A stretch of DNA of 64,000 bases from Desulfocorpusculum sp964414345 (GTDB lineage: Bacteria > Desulfobacterota > Desulfocorpusculales > Desulfocorpusculum): the NCBI GenBank assembly GCA_964414345.1, contig CAYPWF010000013.1, forward strand, positions 4,358 to 68,357, in the 5' to 3' direction. The position numbers and the translations under genes were made by a program. This document shows positions 49,823-58,974 of the stretch, in pieces (position 1 is the first letter of the stretch; every line of letters begins with the position of its first letter). The notes beneath the pieces are model-generated. The model ran no database searches. It saw only the letters and a program-made list of their open reading frames with translations, and had not been told where the DNA came from.

Positions 49823-51394
49823 TTAGGCCTTGTAACGCAACGGATCTATCCCCAAGGATCTGATCCGGTAATTCAAGATACGCTCGGTTGTCTGCAGGAG
49901 CCTGGCAGCCTTGGCCCTGTTTCCCCTGGTGGATTTCAGGGCATCTATTATTAGCTCCCTCTCGAATCTGGCCACTGTGGCTTTGAGAGGGGCTCTAAGC
50001 TGCGTGCCTGTGGCCTCGGCTGTCTGCAAGGTGGCAGGGAAGTGGTAGCTGTAAATGACCTCTTCGTTGCAGACTATCACGGCCCTTTCCATCCAGTTTT
50101 CAAGCTCTCTTACGTTTCCTGGCCAATGGTAGGCCATGAGCATGTCAATAGCGGGAGTGGAAATCCTTCTTATCTGCTTTTGGTATTGGCGGGAGTATTT
50201 CTCCAGGAAGTGTTCGGCCAGAAGCAGTATGTCCGTCTTTCGTTCCCTCAAGGGAGGCATGTAAATAGGAAACACGTTTAGCCTGTAATAAAGATCCTCC
50301 CTGAAACGACCCTGCCGGATCAACTCCTCCAAGTCCTGATGTGTGGCCGCTATGATGCGCACATCCACCTGTATGGTCTTGGTTGAACCAAGCCTTTCGA
50401 ATTCCCTCTCTTGTATCACCCGGAGCAATTTGATCTGCACCGTGGGGCTCAAATCCCCCACTTCATCCAGAAATATGGTCCCCTTGTGGGCCACCTCGAA
50501 TCTGCCCGTCTTAGCCACAAGGGCGCCTGTGAAAGCCCCTTTTTCATGCCCGAAAAGCTCGCTCTCAATGAGGCTTTCGGGTAGAGCAGCGCAGCTCACC
50601 CTCACAAAAGGCCCTGACGCCCTTGGACTGTTGTAATGAATGGCATGGGCCACAAGCTCTTTTCCGGTGCCGCTCTCTCCCCTTATCAACACCGTAGCCT
50701 CGCTGGAGGCCACCTGGGTGATGGCCTGGAACACCTCTTGCATTTTTCTACTGTTCCCGACGATGTTGGGAAGCCTGTAGCGTTCCTGAAGCTCTTTTTG
50801 AAGCTTTATGTTCTCGTCTATTAGCTTTTCTTTCTCCTCCTGGAGAACTTGGTGGAGTTTCACGGCTTGGCCCACCATTGAAGAGATTATGCTCAGGAGC
50901 CTGAGGTCCTCCTGGAGGGAGACCTCTTGGGTGAAAAGCCTATCCACGCTAAGAGCCCCGAGCACGCTGCGTCCCACCCTGATGGGTACACACAGAAATG
51001 AGACGTTTTCTTTTTCTATTTTCCTGCGGGAGCGGGTTCGATCCAGGAACAGGGGCTCTTCCCCTATCCTGGGCACCACCATGGGCTGCCCGGATTCCAC
51101 GACTCTTCCTGTTATCCCCTCGCCCAGCCTATACCGACCCCTCTGTTGTTCCTCGAAGGAGAGACCGTGGGCTATCTCAATGGCAAGCTCGCCGGTCCTG
51201 GGATTCAAGAGAGTAAGGGTCCCGCGGCTCATGCCCATGCGTTCGGCCAGAATCTGGAAGATCTCCTGCAAGGTGGTGCGAAGATCCAAGCTGGAGGAAA
51301 GGGCCTCCCCTATGAGGCCTAAACACTCCAGCTCCAAAGCCTGGCGCCGGGCCTTCTCAGATGTGTCCAGGTTGCCATGGGAGAAACCTCGCAT
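49823..51394 (-). CDS. sigma-54-dependent transcriptional activator, GAF-AAA-HTH (NifA type)
   Basis: The 523-residue regulator has an N-terminal GAF domain (about 35-180), a short coiled linker (about 182-206) and an AAA+ domain (about 210-440). The latter shows Walker A GESGTGKE (239-246), the sigma-54 contact loop GAFTGA (286-291) and Walker B IFLDEVGDL. A Fis-type HTH closes the protein (RGNRAKAARLLQTTERILNYR). It would activate sigma-54 promoters in response to a small ligand bound by GAF. NifA has this architecture, but no nif genes are in the window, so its regulon is open. It is followed by the fused membrane synthase gene. Confidence 0.9.
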   Translation of the reverse strand: MRGFSHGNLDTSEKARRQALELECLGLIGEALSSSLDLRTTLQEIFQILAERMGMSRGTLTLLNPRTGELAIEIAHGLSFEEQQRGRYRLGEGITGRVVESGQPMVVPRIGEEPLFLDRTRSRRKIEKENVSFLCVPIRVGRSVLGALSVDRLFTQEVSLQEDLRLLSIISSMVGQAVKLHQVLQEEKEKLIDENIKLQKELQERYRLPNIVGNSRKMQEVFQAITQVASSEATVLIRGESGTGKELVAHAIHYNSPRASGPFVRVSCAALPESLIESELFGHEKGAFTGALVAKTGRFEVAHKGTIFLDEVGDLSPTVQIKLLRVIQEREFERLGSTKTIQVDVRIIAATHQDLEELIRQGRFREDLYYRLNVFPIYMPPLRERKTDILLLAEHFLEKYSRQYQKQIRRISTPAIDMLMAYHWPGNVRELENWMERAVIVCNEEVIYSYHFPATLQTAEATGTQLRAPLKATVARFERELIIDALKSTRGNRAKAARLLQTTERILNYRIRSLGIDPLRYKA

Positions 51395-51498
51395 TTGGGG
51401 TTATTCCTCTCTCCGCTCCGAGGTCAGCCGGTGATCGTTTACTTAGAACCCTGGGATTACTTTTTCCGGGCCTTTTCTCGCAACGCTTTGGAGCTCTT

Positions 51499-53235
51499 TT
51501 ACTCCACCCTGTAGCGGTTGGTAATAGGAAGCCTGCGGTCCTTGCCAAAGGCCCTGGGGGTGATCTTGATCCCAGGAGGGGACTGCCTGCGTTTGTACTC
51601 GCTTTGGTCCACCATGCGGATCACCCTGAGCACCGTCTGGCGGTCAAAACCTCTCCTCTGTATTTCTTCAGGTCCCATCTCCTCTTCCACATAGGCCTGC
51701 AGGATAGGGTCCAGCACCTCATAAGGAGGCAGGGTGTCCGTGTCCAGCTGGCCTTCCCTGAGCTCTGCCGTGGGCGGCCTTTCCAGCACGCTTCTGGGAA
51801 TCAGATCCTGCCCCTCCCTCTTGTTTATGAATCCGGCCAGCCTGTAGACCAGGGTCTTGGGCACATCCTTTATGATCCCAAAGCCCCCGGCCATGTCTCC
51901 GTAAAGAGTACAGTAACCCGTTGAGGTCTCGCTCTTGTTCCCCGTGGTAAGAACCAGCCACCCGAACTTGTTGGACAAAGCCATGAGCAGGTTGCCTCGG
52001 ATCCTGGCCTGGAGGTTCTCTTCCGTCACATCAGGCTGCAGACCTGTGAAATGCGCTGCCAGCATGCCAAGATAGGACTCATGAATCTCACGGATGGGGA
52101 TCTCCAGCAATTCTATCCCCAGATTCCGGCCCACGGCTCTGGCATCCTCTAGGCTTCTTTGGGATGTGTATTGGGAGGGCATCAAAACCCCCACCACAGC
52201 CTCTGGGCCCAAGGCCTGGACCGCAATGGCGGCCGTGAGGGCCGAGTCCACTCCTCCGCTTAGGCCCACCACCACTTTCTTGAATCCATTGTTTCTAACA
52301 TAACATCTGGTTCCGGTCACCAGGGCCCTCAGCACCTCTTCTTCCAAGCCCAGGGGTTCGTGCAAAGTGAAGGCTTGAGGCAACCTTTCCCTCAGAGGGA
52401 GGCCTTTGAGTTTTCTTACCTCCAGGCCCTGGGCATGACCCTCCTCGAAGAGCTTTTCTTTTCTTCTTCTGGGATCCGCCAGTCGAGTCCTCAAGACAGG
52501 GGTCACCTCCAAATCAAAACAAAGCATCTCTTCCTCAAAGCATTCGGCTCTGGCCAAAACTTCCCCGTGAGGGCTCATAAGGAGGCTTTGCCCATCGAAG
52601 ACCAATTCATCCTGACCCCCCACCCTGTTGAGGTAAGCCAGAAAAACGCCGTTATCGGCCGCCCTGGTGGCCAGCATCTGTTCCCTGGCCCTCCCCTTGC
52701 CCATGTGGTAAGGGCTGGAGGAGAGGTTCAAAAGCACCTGGGCTCCGCCCTGAAGAGCCTCTATCCTTCCAGGTCCTGCCGGATACCAGAGGTCCTCGCA
52801 AATGGTGAGGCCCACCCTCACCCCCTCCAACTCCAAGACCAGGGCCTGCCGGCCGGCCTGGAAATAGCGGTCCTCGTCGAAGACCCCGTAGGTGGGCAGG
52901 AAATGCTTGCGATAGGTTGCCAGCAACCTGCCCTCTCCCAGTACTGCTGCAGAGTTGAAGATGTCGTCCTGCCTTTCCACAAAGCCTACCACCGCGTAGA
53001 TGTCCCGGGTGGCCTCGGCCAGCTCCTCCAGGGCCTGCAGGTTCTTTTCAATGAAATGAGGCATTAAGAGAAGATCCTCAGGCGGATAACCGGTAAGAGC
53101 CAGCTCCGGGAAGCAAACCAGGTCAGCCCTCAGCTCTCTTGCCCTGTGGACCCAACTCAGTATCTTGCGCAGGTTTCCTGAGATATCACCCACCACCGTC
53201 TCCATCTGGGCCAAGGCTATGCGGATGCTTTTCAT
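51499..53235 (-). CDS. nadE: glutamine-dependent NAD+ synthetase
   Basis: The 578-residue enzyme amidates deamido-NAD. An N-terminal carbon-nitrogen hydrolase domain supplies ammonia through Glu44, Lys110 and Cys146. The C-terminal ATP pyrophosphatase domain has the P-loop SGGVDS (326-331) and NKSETSTGYCTLYGD. The two-domain form is the glutamine-using type. GGAGTG lies 5-6 nt ahead of the ATG. It stands 104 bp upstream of the sigma-54 regulator on the same strand. Confidence 0.96.
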   Translation of the reverse strand: MKSIRIALAQMETVVGDISGNLRKILSWVHRARELRADLVCFPELALTGYPPEDLLLMPHFIEKNLQALEELAEATRDIYAVVGFVERQDDIFNSAAVLGEGRLLATYRKHFLPTYGVFDEDRYFQAGRQALVLELEGVRVGLTICEDLWYPAGPGRIEALQGGAQVLLNLSSSPYHMGKGRAREQMLATRAADNGVFLAYLNRVGGQDELVFDGQSLLMSPHGEVLARAECFEEEMLCFDLEVTPVLRTRLADPRRRKEKLFEEGHAQGLEVRKLKGLPLRERLPQAFTLHEPLGLEEEVLRALVTGTRCYVRNNGFKKVVVGLSGGVDSALTAAIAVQALGPEAVVGVLMPSQYTSQRSLEDARAVGRNLGIELLEIPIREIHESYLGMLAAHFTGLQPDVTEENLQARIRGNLLMALSNKFGWLVLTTGNKSETSTGYCTLYGDMAGGFGIIKDVPKTLVYRLAGFINKREGQDLIPRSVLERPPTAELREGQLDTDTLPPYEVLDPILQAYVEEEMGPEEIQRRGFDRQTVLRVIRMVDQSEYKRRQSPPGIKITPRAFGKDRRLPITNRYRVE

Positions 53236-53249
53236 CTTTCACTCCTAGC

Positions 53250-53415
53250 CTGAATTACTCATCCAGGCGGACAGCTTGGAGGGGCTCAAGCCCCAAGGAT
53301 GGATCCAGATCTCCATGCTGGAAACCCCTTTGTAGCTGGGACAAAAAAAACCAAGGCCTCTTTGAGTATGGTTAGCCCGGTGCAAACATGTCAACCTGCC
53401 GGCCCGCATCATTCA
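53250..53415 (-). repeat. dispersed intergenic repeat, copy G (divergent, minus orientation)
   Basis: On the minus strand GAATGATGCGGGC, TTGACATGTTT, CATACTCAAA and GGGGCTTGAGCCCC match blocks of the repeat in order; the GGTTTGAGTCGG block is missing. It lies in the 304-bp divergent gap between nadE and glcD. No gene is seen in that gap. Confidence 0.4.
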
Positions 53416-53539
53416 CAGCCGGGAAGCTTTGCAGCCTGGGTGATCCTTCAATATCGCCCGGCTTCCCGGGTGTCAAGGCCCTCTTTGAGAAGCTCCCTCC
53501 ATGGGGTAAGATGAAGCCATCTCTTGGGCTGACCAAAAC

Positions 53540-54958
53540 ATGGAAAGAAAAGAAGAACCTTTGGACGGAAAAACTCGCAAGCAGCTGGAGAAGATCCTGG
53601 GTCCAAAGCAGCTTAAACTGGACTGGGAGACCAGGGTTTGCTACGGATATGATGCCACAAACCGGGTCTGTGTACCGGATGCCGTGGCTTTCCCGGAGAA
53701 CACCTCCCAGATAAGCCGGATCCTGGAGCTGGCAAACAAAAGGGGAATACCGGTGGTCCCAAGGGGAGCCGGTTCCGGCTTCACAGGCGGGGCGGTTCCT
53801 GTTAAAGGGGGTCTGGTACTTTCCACAGAGCGTATGAACAGGATTCTCTCCATAAGCCGGGAGGATCTTGTGGCAGTGGTTCAGCCAGGGGTGGTCACCG
53901 GGGTGTTTCAAAAGCAGGCTGCCCGCATGGGTCTTTTTTATCCTCCTGACCCGGCCAGCCAGGACTTCTCCACCTTGGGGGGGAATGTAGCCGAATGTGC
54001 CGGCGGCATGAGAGCTCTCAAGTACGGAGTGACCAGGGACTATGTGCTGGGTTTGGAGGTAGTGCTTCCTGCAGGCCGCATCCTGCGCACAGGGGGGCGC
54101 ACGGTGAAAAACGTTGTGGGCTACGATTTAACCCGTCTGATGGTGGGCTCTGAGGGCACTTTGGGTATCATAACTGAGATCACTCTCAAACTCATACCCC
54201 TTCCCGAGGCTCGAAGGACGGTTCTGGTTTTTTTCCCCAACGTGGAAGCAGCCAGTCTGGCTGTAACCAGGATCCTCTCAGAAGGAGTGCTCCCCAGCGC
54301 CATGGAGCTAGTGGACAGGGCTTGTCTGGATTGTGTTGCCAGCTCTAAGCCCGTGGAGTTCCCTGCCAGCACAGGAGCCATGCTTCTTGTGGAGGTGGAC
54401 GGCTCCCGGCTTTCTGTGGAGGAAGAAGCTCGGAGGGTGGCCAGGGTTTGTGAATCCATGGGCAGCCTTGAGCTGAGAGTAAGCAGGGATGAAGCCCAGG
54501 CCGAAGCGCTTTGGAGCCTTAGAAGGGCCATCTCGCCAGCCCTGGCTCGCATCCGACCCCACAGGTTGAACGAGGACGTGGTAGTGCCCAGAAGCCGTCT
54601 TCCCCAGGCTATGGAACGGTTCCGTCAAATAGGGCAAGAATGGCGGCTCCCAGTTACGGCCTTTGGACATGCCGGGGACGGAAACATTCATGTGAACGTG
54701 CTTTATGACCGATCCAATTTGGATGAAACCGCCAGGGCAGAAAAGGCTGCCGAGGCCGTTATGAGGGCTGCCCTGGAGCTGGGGGGAAGCCTTTCGGGGG
54801 AGCATGGAATAGGCACAACCAAGGCTAAATTCCTTTCCCTGGAGCTGAACCCCCAGGCCTTGGAACTCATGAGGTCCCTAAAGGAGCTCTTGGACCCCAA
54901 GGGCATCCTGAACCCGGGGAAGATTTTCCCGGAGACTGCTGAAGGGCTAAGAGCGTGA
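53540..54958 (+). CDS. glcD: FAD-linked 2-hydroxyacid dehydrogenase, GlcD/D-lactate dehydrogenase type
   Basis: The 472-residue flavoprotein oxidises a 2-hydroxyacid such as glycolate or D-lactate. The PCMH-type FAD domain shows VVPRGAGSGFTGGAVPVKGG and TLGGNVAECAGGMRALKYGV. The C-terminal domain has FGHAGDGNIHVNVL and SGEHGIGTTKAKFL, which carry active-site His residues. Its stop overlaps the GTG start of the iron-sulfur partner (GTGA), so the two subunits are coupled. Substrate choice between glycolate and D-lactate cannot be made by sequence alone; in sulfate reducers D-lactate is common. Confidence 0.92.
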   Translation: MERKEEPLDGKTRKQLEKILGPKQLKLDWETRVCYGYDATNRVCVPDAVAFPENTSQISRILELANKRGIPVVPRGAGSGFTGGAVPVKGGLVLSTERMNRILSISREDLVAVVQPGVVTGVFQKQAARMGLFYPPDPASQDFSTLGGNVAECAGGMRALKYGVTRDYVLGLEVVLPAGRILRTGGRTVKNVVGYDLTRLMVGSEGTLGIITEITLKLIPLPEARRTVLVFFPNVEAASLAVTRILSEGVLPSAMELVDRACLDCVASSKPVEFPASTGAMLLVEVDGSRLSVEEEARRVARVCESMGSLELRVSRDEAQAEALWSLRRAISPALARIRPHRLNEDVVVPRSRLPQAMERFRQIGQEWRLPVTAFGHAGDGNIHVNVLYDRSNLDETARAEKAAEAVMRAALELGGSLSGEHGIGTTKAKFLSLELNPQALELMRSLKELLDPKGILNPGKIFPETAEGLRA

Positions 54959-56283
54959 AAGAAGTGCCTTTGGAGACTGGAGGGCCCTGGGAGCAGCTCC
55001 AAAAGATGCTACAGCTCTGCGTGAAGTGCGGAAGGTGCAGGGCAGTATGCCCTGTTTTCAAAGCAGTGGGGGCAGAGCCCGCAGCCGCCAGGGGCAAGCT
55101 GGCTTTATTGGAAGCCTGGATCAAGAAAAGAAGGCGGCTCGGGGATAGAAAGCTCAGGGAAGTTATCTCCCTTTGCCTGTTGTGCGGACGCTGCACGGCC
55201 AATTGCCCCAACGGAGCCGGGGCCAGGGAAGCTGTGGAATTGGCCCGTTGCATTCTGGCCCGGGAAAACGGGTTGGCCTGGTCCAAAAAGCTTTTGAGTT
55301 CCTTTAGCTCCACCGAAAGAGAGGCTCGGGATCCATGGATCAGGGGAGCCGGCCTTCTCCAGAGGCTTCTCATGAGGGAGCTGCCCCGGGAAAGGGGGCT
55401 GGTCTTGAGGCTGGGAGCCACAAGACTGGGGGATTTTTGGGCCCCAAAGTTGAAACCCCCTTTTTTCCTGGAGCGGCATTCGGAAAAGCTGGGCTCGGCA
55501 GAGAGACGCGTGGGACTTTTCGTGGGCTGCACTATCCACTATCTGGCCCCTGAGGTGGGGGATGCAGCCTTGAAGATACTAAACAAGATGGGCTACGAGG
55601 TCTTGATCCCAAAAGGGCAGGGCTGCTGCGGCCTTATGGCCATGGGCATGGGAGACAAGCAAAGGGCTTCTCTTTTGGCAAGGCAAGTGGTGGAGCTGTT
55701 CCATCTAGAAAAACTGGAAGCCGTCTTAGTGCCTTGCGGATCCTGTGCTTATCAACTCACAAAAGGGATTCCGGAGCTGCTCTCTGAGGGCCCCCTGGCA
55801 GCCCGGGCAAAGCTCTTGGCAGAAAAGGTGAAGGAGCTAAGTGTGTTTCTGGCCGGGGAGGAAGGGCCCTGTGTGTTTCAAAGAGAAGAAGGGGATTTCT
55901 TTAAGGGCTCCGTGGCATACCACGACCCCTGCCACCTGGCGGTGGGTCTGGGGATAAGGGGTGAGCCCAGAAAGATTTTGAGGAAGCTTCGCAGATGGTC
56001 TTTCAAGGAGATGGAGGGGGCTGATGAGTGCTGCGGCATGGGCGGAAGCTTCAGGCTCTTTCACCCGGGAGTTTCGGCCAGAATTTCCGGGGAAAAGCTC
56101 GAGAGAGTGAGACAAGCTGAGGTGGATGCGGTGGCTACAAGCTGCATGGGCTGTTGGATGGGTCTAAAAGAGATGCTCCACAGAGAGTCAAAAGAGATCC
56201 AGGTCAAGCATATATGTGAGCTGGTTTGGGAGGAAATGGAGGATGCGGGAAGCTCTTCTTTGGAGAGTGGAGGCCAAATTTAG
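54955..56283 (+). CDS. glcF: GlcF-type iron-sulfur and CCG-domain subunit
   Basis: The 442-residue partner of GlcD carries two [4Fe-4S] motifs (CVKCGRCRAVCP near residue 22 and CLLCGRCTANCP near 74) and two CCG domains (GQGCCGLMAMG with PCGSCAYQL; DPCHLAVG with ECCGMGGSF and CMGCWMGL). This is the HdrD/GlcF arrangement, which passes electrons from the flavin to quinones or other carriers. It begins with GTG inside the glcD stop. SelA starts 20 bp after its end, so the transcript probably continues. Confidence 0.92.
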   Translation: MKEVPLETGGPWEQLQKMLQLCVKCGRCRAVCPVFKAVGAEPAAARGKLALLEAWIKKRRRLGDRKLREVISLCLLCGRCTANCPNGAGAREAVELARCILARENGLAWSKKLLSSFSSTEREARDPWIRGAGLLQRLLMRELPRERGLVLRLGATRLGDFWAPKLKPPFFLERHSEKLGSAERRVGLFVGCTIHYLAPEVGDAALKILNKMGYEVLIPKGQGCCGLMAMGMGDKQRASLLARQVVELFHLEKLEAVLVPCGSCAYQLTKGIPELLSEGPLAARAKLLAEKVKELSVFLAGEEGPCVFQREEGDFFKGSVAYHDPCHLAVGLGIRGEPRKILRKLRRWSFKEMEGADECCGMGGSFRLFHPGVSARISGEKLERVRQAEVDAVATSCMGCWMGLKEMLHRESKEIQVKHICELVWEEMEDAGSSSLESGGQI

Positions 56284-56303
56284 AGCCCGGGGAGGTGCAG
56301 CAG

Positions 56304-57725
56304 GTGGAAAAATCAAAGGAAGAGATCCTGAGGTATCTTCCCTCTGTGGAGGAGGTGCTTAAGGCTGCGGCTTGGGAGACCGCCCCTAGAAAGGCCTTGG
56401 TGGAGGCGGTTCGCACGCTTCTTGCCAGGGCCAGGCAGCAGATCCTTTCATGCCCTGAGCAGGAGCTCGAGGCCTTTCAAAGGAACAGAAAAGATTGGAT
56501 CCAATGGGTCCTGGCCGAGACCCGGGCTTGCTTGAGGCCCAGCTTGAGACCTCTTATAAACGCCACAGGCGTCATCGTGCACACCAACTTGGGGAGATCT
56601 CTTTTGGCCGAGGAGGCAGTGCAAGCAGTGACCCAGGCAGCACGGAATTATTCCAACCTGGAGTTCGATCTGGAGCAAGGAAAAAGAGGCTCCCGCCAAT
56701 CTCACCTGGAAGGGCTCCTACAACGACTCACCGGCGCCGAGGCAGCGGCTGTGGTGAACAACAATGCTGCAGCGGTGCTTATCTCTCTTAGGGCCCTGGC
56801 TGCAGGAAGGCAAGTGGTTGTCTCCAGGGGGGAACTGGTGGAAATAGGAGGCTCCTTTAGAATGCCGGATGTGATGGCTCAAAGCGGGGCCTGCCTGGTG
56901 GAGGTGGGCACCACCAATAAGACCCATCCAAAAGACTACGAGGCCGCCATTGGTCAGGACACGGCCTTGCTCCTAAAGGTGCACACCAGCAACTACAGGA
57001 TCCTGGGCTTCACCCGGGAGGTGAGCCTGGAGGAGTTGGTGGAAATAGGCCGTAGAAACAGTGTTCCTGTCATGTACGACCTGGGAAGCGGCTGCCTCTT
57101 GGATCTGGGTGAATGGGTCCAGGAGCCCGAACCCACGGTGCAAGAGGCTTTGGCCGCAGGGGCGGACCTTGTGACCTTCAGCGGGGACAAACTTCTGGGC
57201 GGGCCCCAGGCCGGCATAATTTTGGGGAGAAGGGATCTGGTGGAGAGCATCAAGCGCTATCCCCTTGCCAGAGCCGTTAGAATAGACAAGTTGACCTTGG
57301 CGGCCCTGCAGGCCACCTTGGAGCTCTACTGGGACCCCCAAAAAGCACTGGACCGAATCCCCACCTTGAGGATGATGAGCACGCCGGCCTCTAGTCTGCT
57401 TCCCAAGGCCAAAAGGCTGGCTCGCCTCATAAAGAGAGAAAGCCCTTGCATGCAGGTGCGGATGGCCGAGTCACACTCCAGGGTTGGCGGAGGGGCCCTG
57501 CCCCTGGTGAGGCTTCCAACCTGGGTTGTGGCCGTTAGCCTACCGGGCAGCTCGGTGCAAAGACTAAACCGGAGTCTGAGGCAAGCAGAGCCCCCTGTTG
57601 TGGCCAGGGTTGCCCAGGAAGAGCTGATCCTGGATCTCAGGACCATACAAGATAATGAGATCCCGCTTGTGGCTGAAGCCCTAGGCCGGTGTTCATCCTG
57701 CCAGAGGCCCCAAGAGCATTCATGA
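56304..57725 (+). CDS. selA: L-seryl-tRNA(Sec) selenium transferase
   Basis: The 473-residue PLP enzyme converts seryl-tRNA(Sec) to selenocysteinyl-tRNA using selenophosphate. LINATGVIVHTNLGRSLL and the PLP lysine at 296 (TFSGDKLLGGPQAG) are typical. I chose the GTG at 56304, which has GGGGAGGT 7 nt ahead and gives a length close to E. coli SelA; a longer frame from 56226 overlaps glcF. Its stop overlaps the rluD start (ATGA). No selB, selC or selD adjoins it and no clear selenoprotein was found in the window, so the rest of the system must be elsewhere. Confidence 0.94.
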   Translation: MEKSKEEILRYLPSVEEVLKAAAWETAPRKALVEAVRTLLARARQQILSCPEQELEAFQRNRKDWIQWVLAETRACLRPSLRPLINATGVIVHTNLGRSLLAEEAVQAVTQAARNYSNLEFDLEQGKRGSRQSHLEGLLQRLTGAEAAAVVNNNAAAVLISLRALAAGRQVVVSRGELVEIGGSFRMPDVMAQSGACLVEVGTTNKTHPKDYEAAIGQDTALLLKVHTSNYRILGFTREVSLEELVEIGRRNSVPVMYDLGSGCLLDLGEWVQEPEPTVQEALAAGADLVTFSGDKLLGGPQAGIILGRRDLVESIKRYPLARAVRIDKLTLAALQATLELYWDPQKALDRIPTLRMMSTPASSLLPKAKRLARLIKRESPCMQVRMAESHSRVGGGALPLVRLPTWVVAVSLPGSSVQRLNRSLRQAEPPVVARVAQEELILDLRTIQDNEIPLVAEALGRCSSCQRPQEHS

Positions 57726-58717
57726 GCCCTGAGAAGCTCAGGTGTGTGCAAGGCCGGCAAGACCGGCTGGACAAGTTCTTGGCTCGAGAGCTGGACATAA
57801 CCCGCTCCCAGGTCAAAAGGCTCATCCAGGAAGGTCACGTGCTTCTAAACGGAAACCCCGCCAGACCCTCCTCATGGGTAGAGGCCGGAGCATTGGTACA
57901 AGTTCATCTTCCTCCACCCAAGCCTTCGGGGGTGGAGCCCGAGCCCATGGAGCTGTCTATTCTTTATGAAGACCAAGAGCTCCTTGTCTTGAACAAACAA
58001 GCCGGCTTAGTGGTTCACCCTGGGGCAGGTCACTTGGGGAGCACCCTGGTCAACGGTCTCCTGGCCCATTGTCCAGGAATCAGGGGTGTGGGAGGCCTTG
58101 AGAGAGCAGGACTTGTTCACAGACTGGACAAGGACACCACAGGCGCCATGGTGGTGGCCAAGACGGAAAGAGCTCACAGGCTGCTCAGCCTTCAGTTCAA
58201 GGAGCGAAAGGTCAGGAAGGATTACCTGGCCCTGGTCTGGGGGTTGGTTCGGGAGGAGAGGGGGTTGGTGGAGCTCTCTTTGGGGAGGGACCCAAAACAC
58301 AGGCTCAGGATCTCCCCCCGTTCCAGGAGGAGCAGGGAAGCCCGCACAGCGTGGGAGGTGCTGGCTCGCTTGGGTAGGACTACCTGGCTCAAGGCCAGGC
58401 CCGAGACAGGAAGGACTCACCAGATAAGGGTTCACCTCTCCTCCATGGGTCACCCTGTGGTGGGAGACCCCCTTTATGGAGGCAGGAGCGGGTGGAAGTC
58501 TCTCTCCCCAGCTGAGGGACGGGAGGTGTTGGGTAAGGTGGAGCGCCAGCTTCTTCATGCCTGGAGGCTTTGCTTTGAGCACCCCCTCTCAGGGGAAAGG
58601 CTCTGTTTCCAGGCACCCATCCCAAATGACTTGGCTTGGGTGCTCCAAGCCCTGGGCCTGGATCCCTCCCCCTGGCAAGGATCGGTATCAGGCAGGTCAA
58701 GCCTGCAAGAGCCTTGA
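57722..58717 (+). CDS. rluD: RluA/RluD family 23S rRNA pseudouridine synthase
   Basis: The 331-residue enzyme isomerises uridines in 23S rRNA. An S4 RNA-binding domain (RLDKFLARELDITRSQVKRLI) comes first, then the catalytic domain with Asp in HRLDKDTTGAM and the GRTHQIRVHLSSMGHPVVGD block. The start overlaps the selA stop by ATGA. The choice of RluD over RluA or RluC rests on the S4 domain and length and is moderate. Confidence 0.9.
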   Translation: MSPEKLRCVQGRQDRLDKFLARELDITRSQVKRLIQEGHVLLNGNPARPSSWVEAGALVQVHLPPPKPSGVEPEPMELSILYEDQELLVLNKQAGLVVHPGAGHLGSTLVNGLLAHCPGIRGVGGLERAGLVHRLDKDTTGAMVVAKTERAHRLLSLQFKERKVRKDYLALVWGLVREERGLVELSLGRDPKHRLRISPRSRRSREARTAWEVLARLGRTTWLKARPETGRTHQIRVHLSSMGHPVVGDPLYGGRSGWKSLSPAEGREVLGKVERQLLHAWRLCFEHPLSGERLCFQAPIPNDLAWVLQALGLDPSPWQGSVSGRSSLQEP

Positions 58718-58742
58718 CTGGTGGGGTGTCTTGAAATAGGAT
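58714..58742 (+). promoter_or_regulatory. promoter of tRNA-Glu
   Basis: TTGACT (58714-58719), a 17-nt spacer and TAGGAT (58737-58742) predict a start about 12 nt ahead of the tRNA. The -35 box overlaps the rluD stop codon. Confidence 0.7.
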
Positions 58743-58760
58743 AGTTTTACTTTGTGTTTT

Positions 58761-58833
58761 GGTCCCATCGTCTAGTGGCCTAGGATATCGGCCTCTCACG
58801 CCGGAGACACGGGTTCGAGTCCCGTTGGGACCA
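58761..58833 (+). tRNA. tRNA-Glu (anticodon CTC)
   Basis: The cloverleaf closes: acceptor stem GGTCCCA/TGGGACC, anticodon loop CTCTCAC giving CTC for codon GAG, and T loop GGTTCGAGTCC. The discriminator is A, and CCA is not encoded (TCA follows). The downstream 140 bp show a weak GAGCC/GGCTC hairpin and no gene. Confidence 0.95.
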
Positions 58834-58974
58834 TCACAAGTGCAATTAACACCCCTGATCAAAAATAATTCAGAGCCTTTGCCTCTTTACTCTTGAGGCT
58901 CATTGGGTGGGACACGCTTCGTACACCCGTAATCCAGGACTTTTTTTGGCCGACCCCTGTTTGCGTCGGGGAAA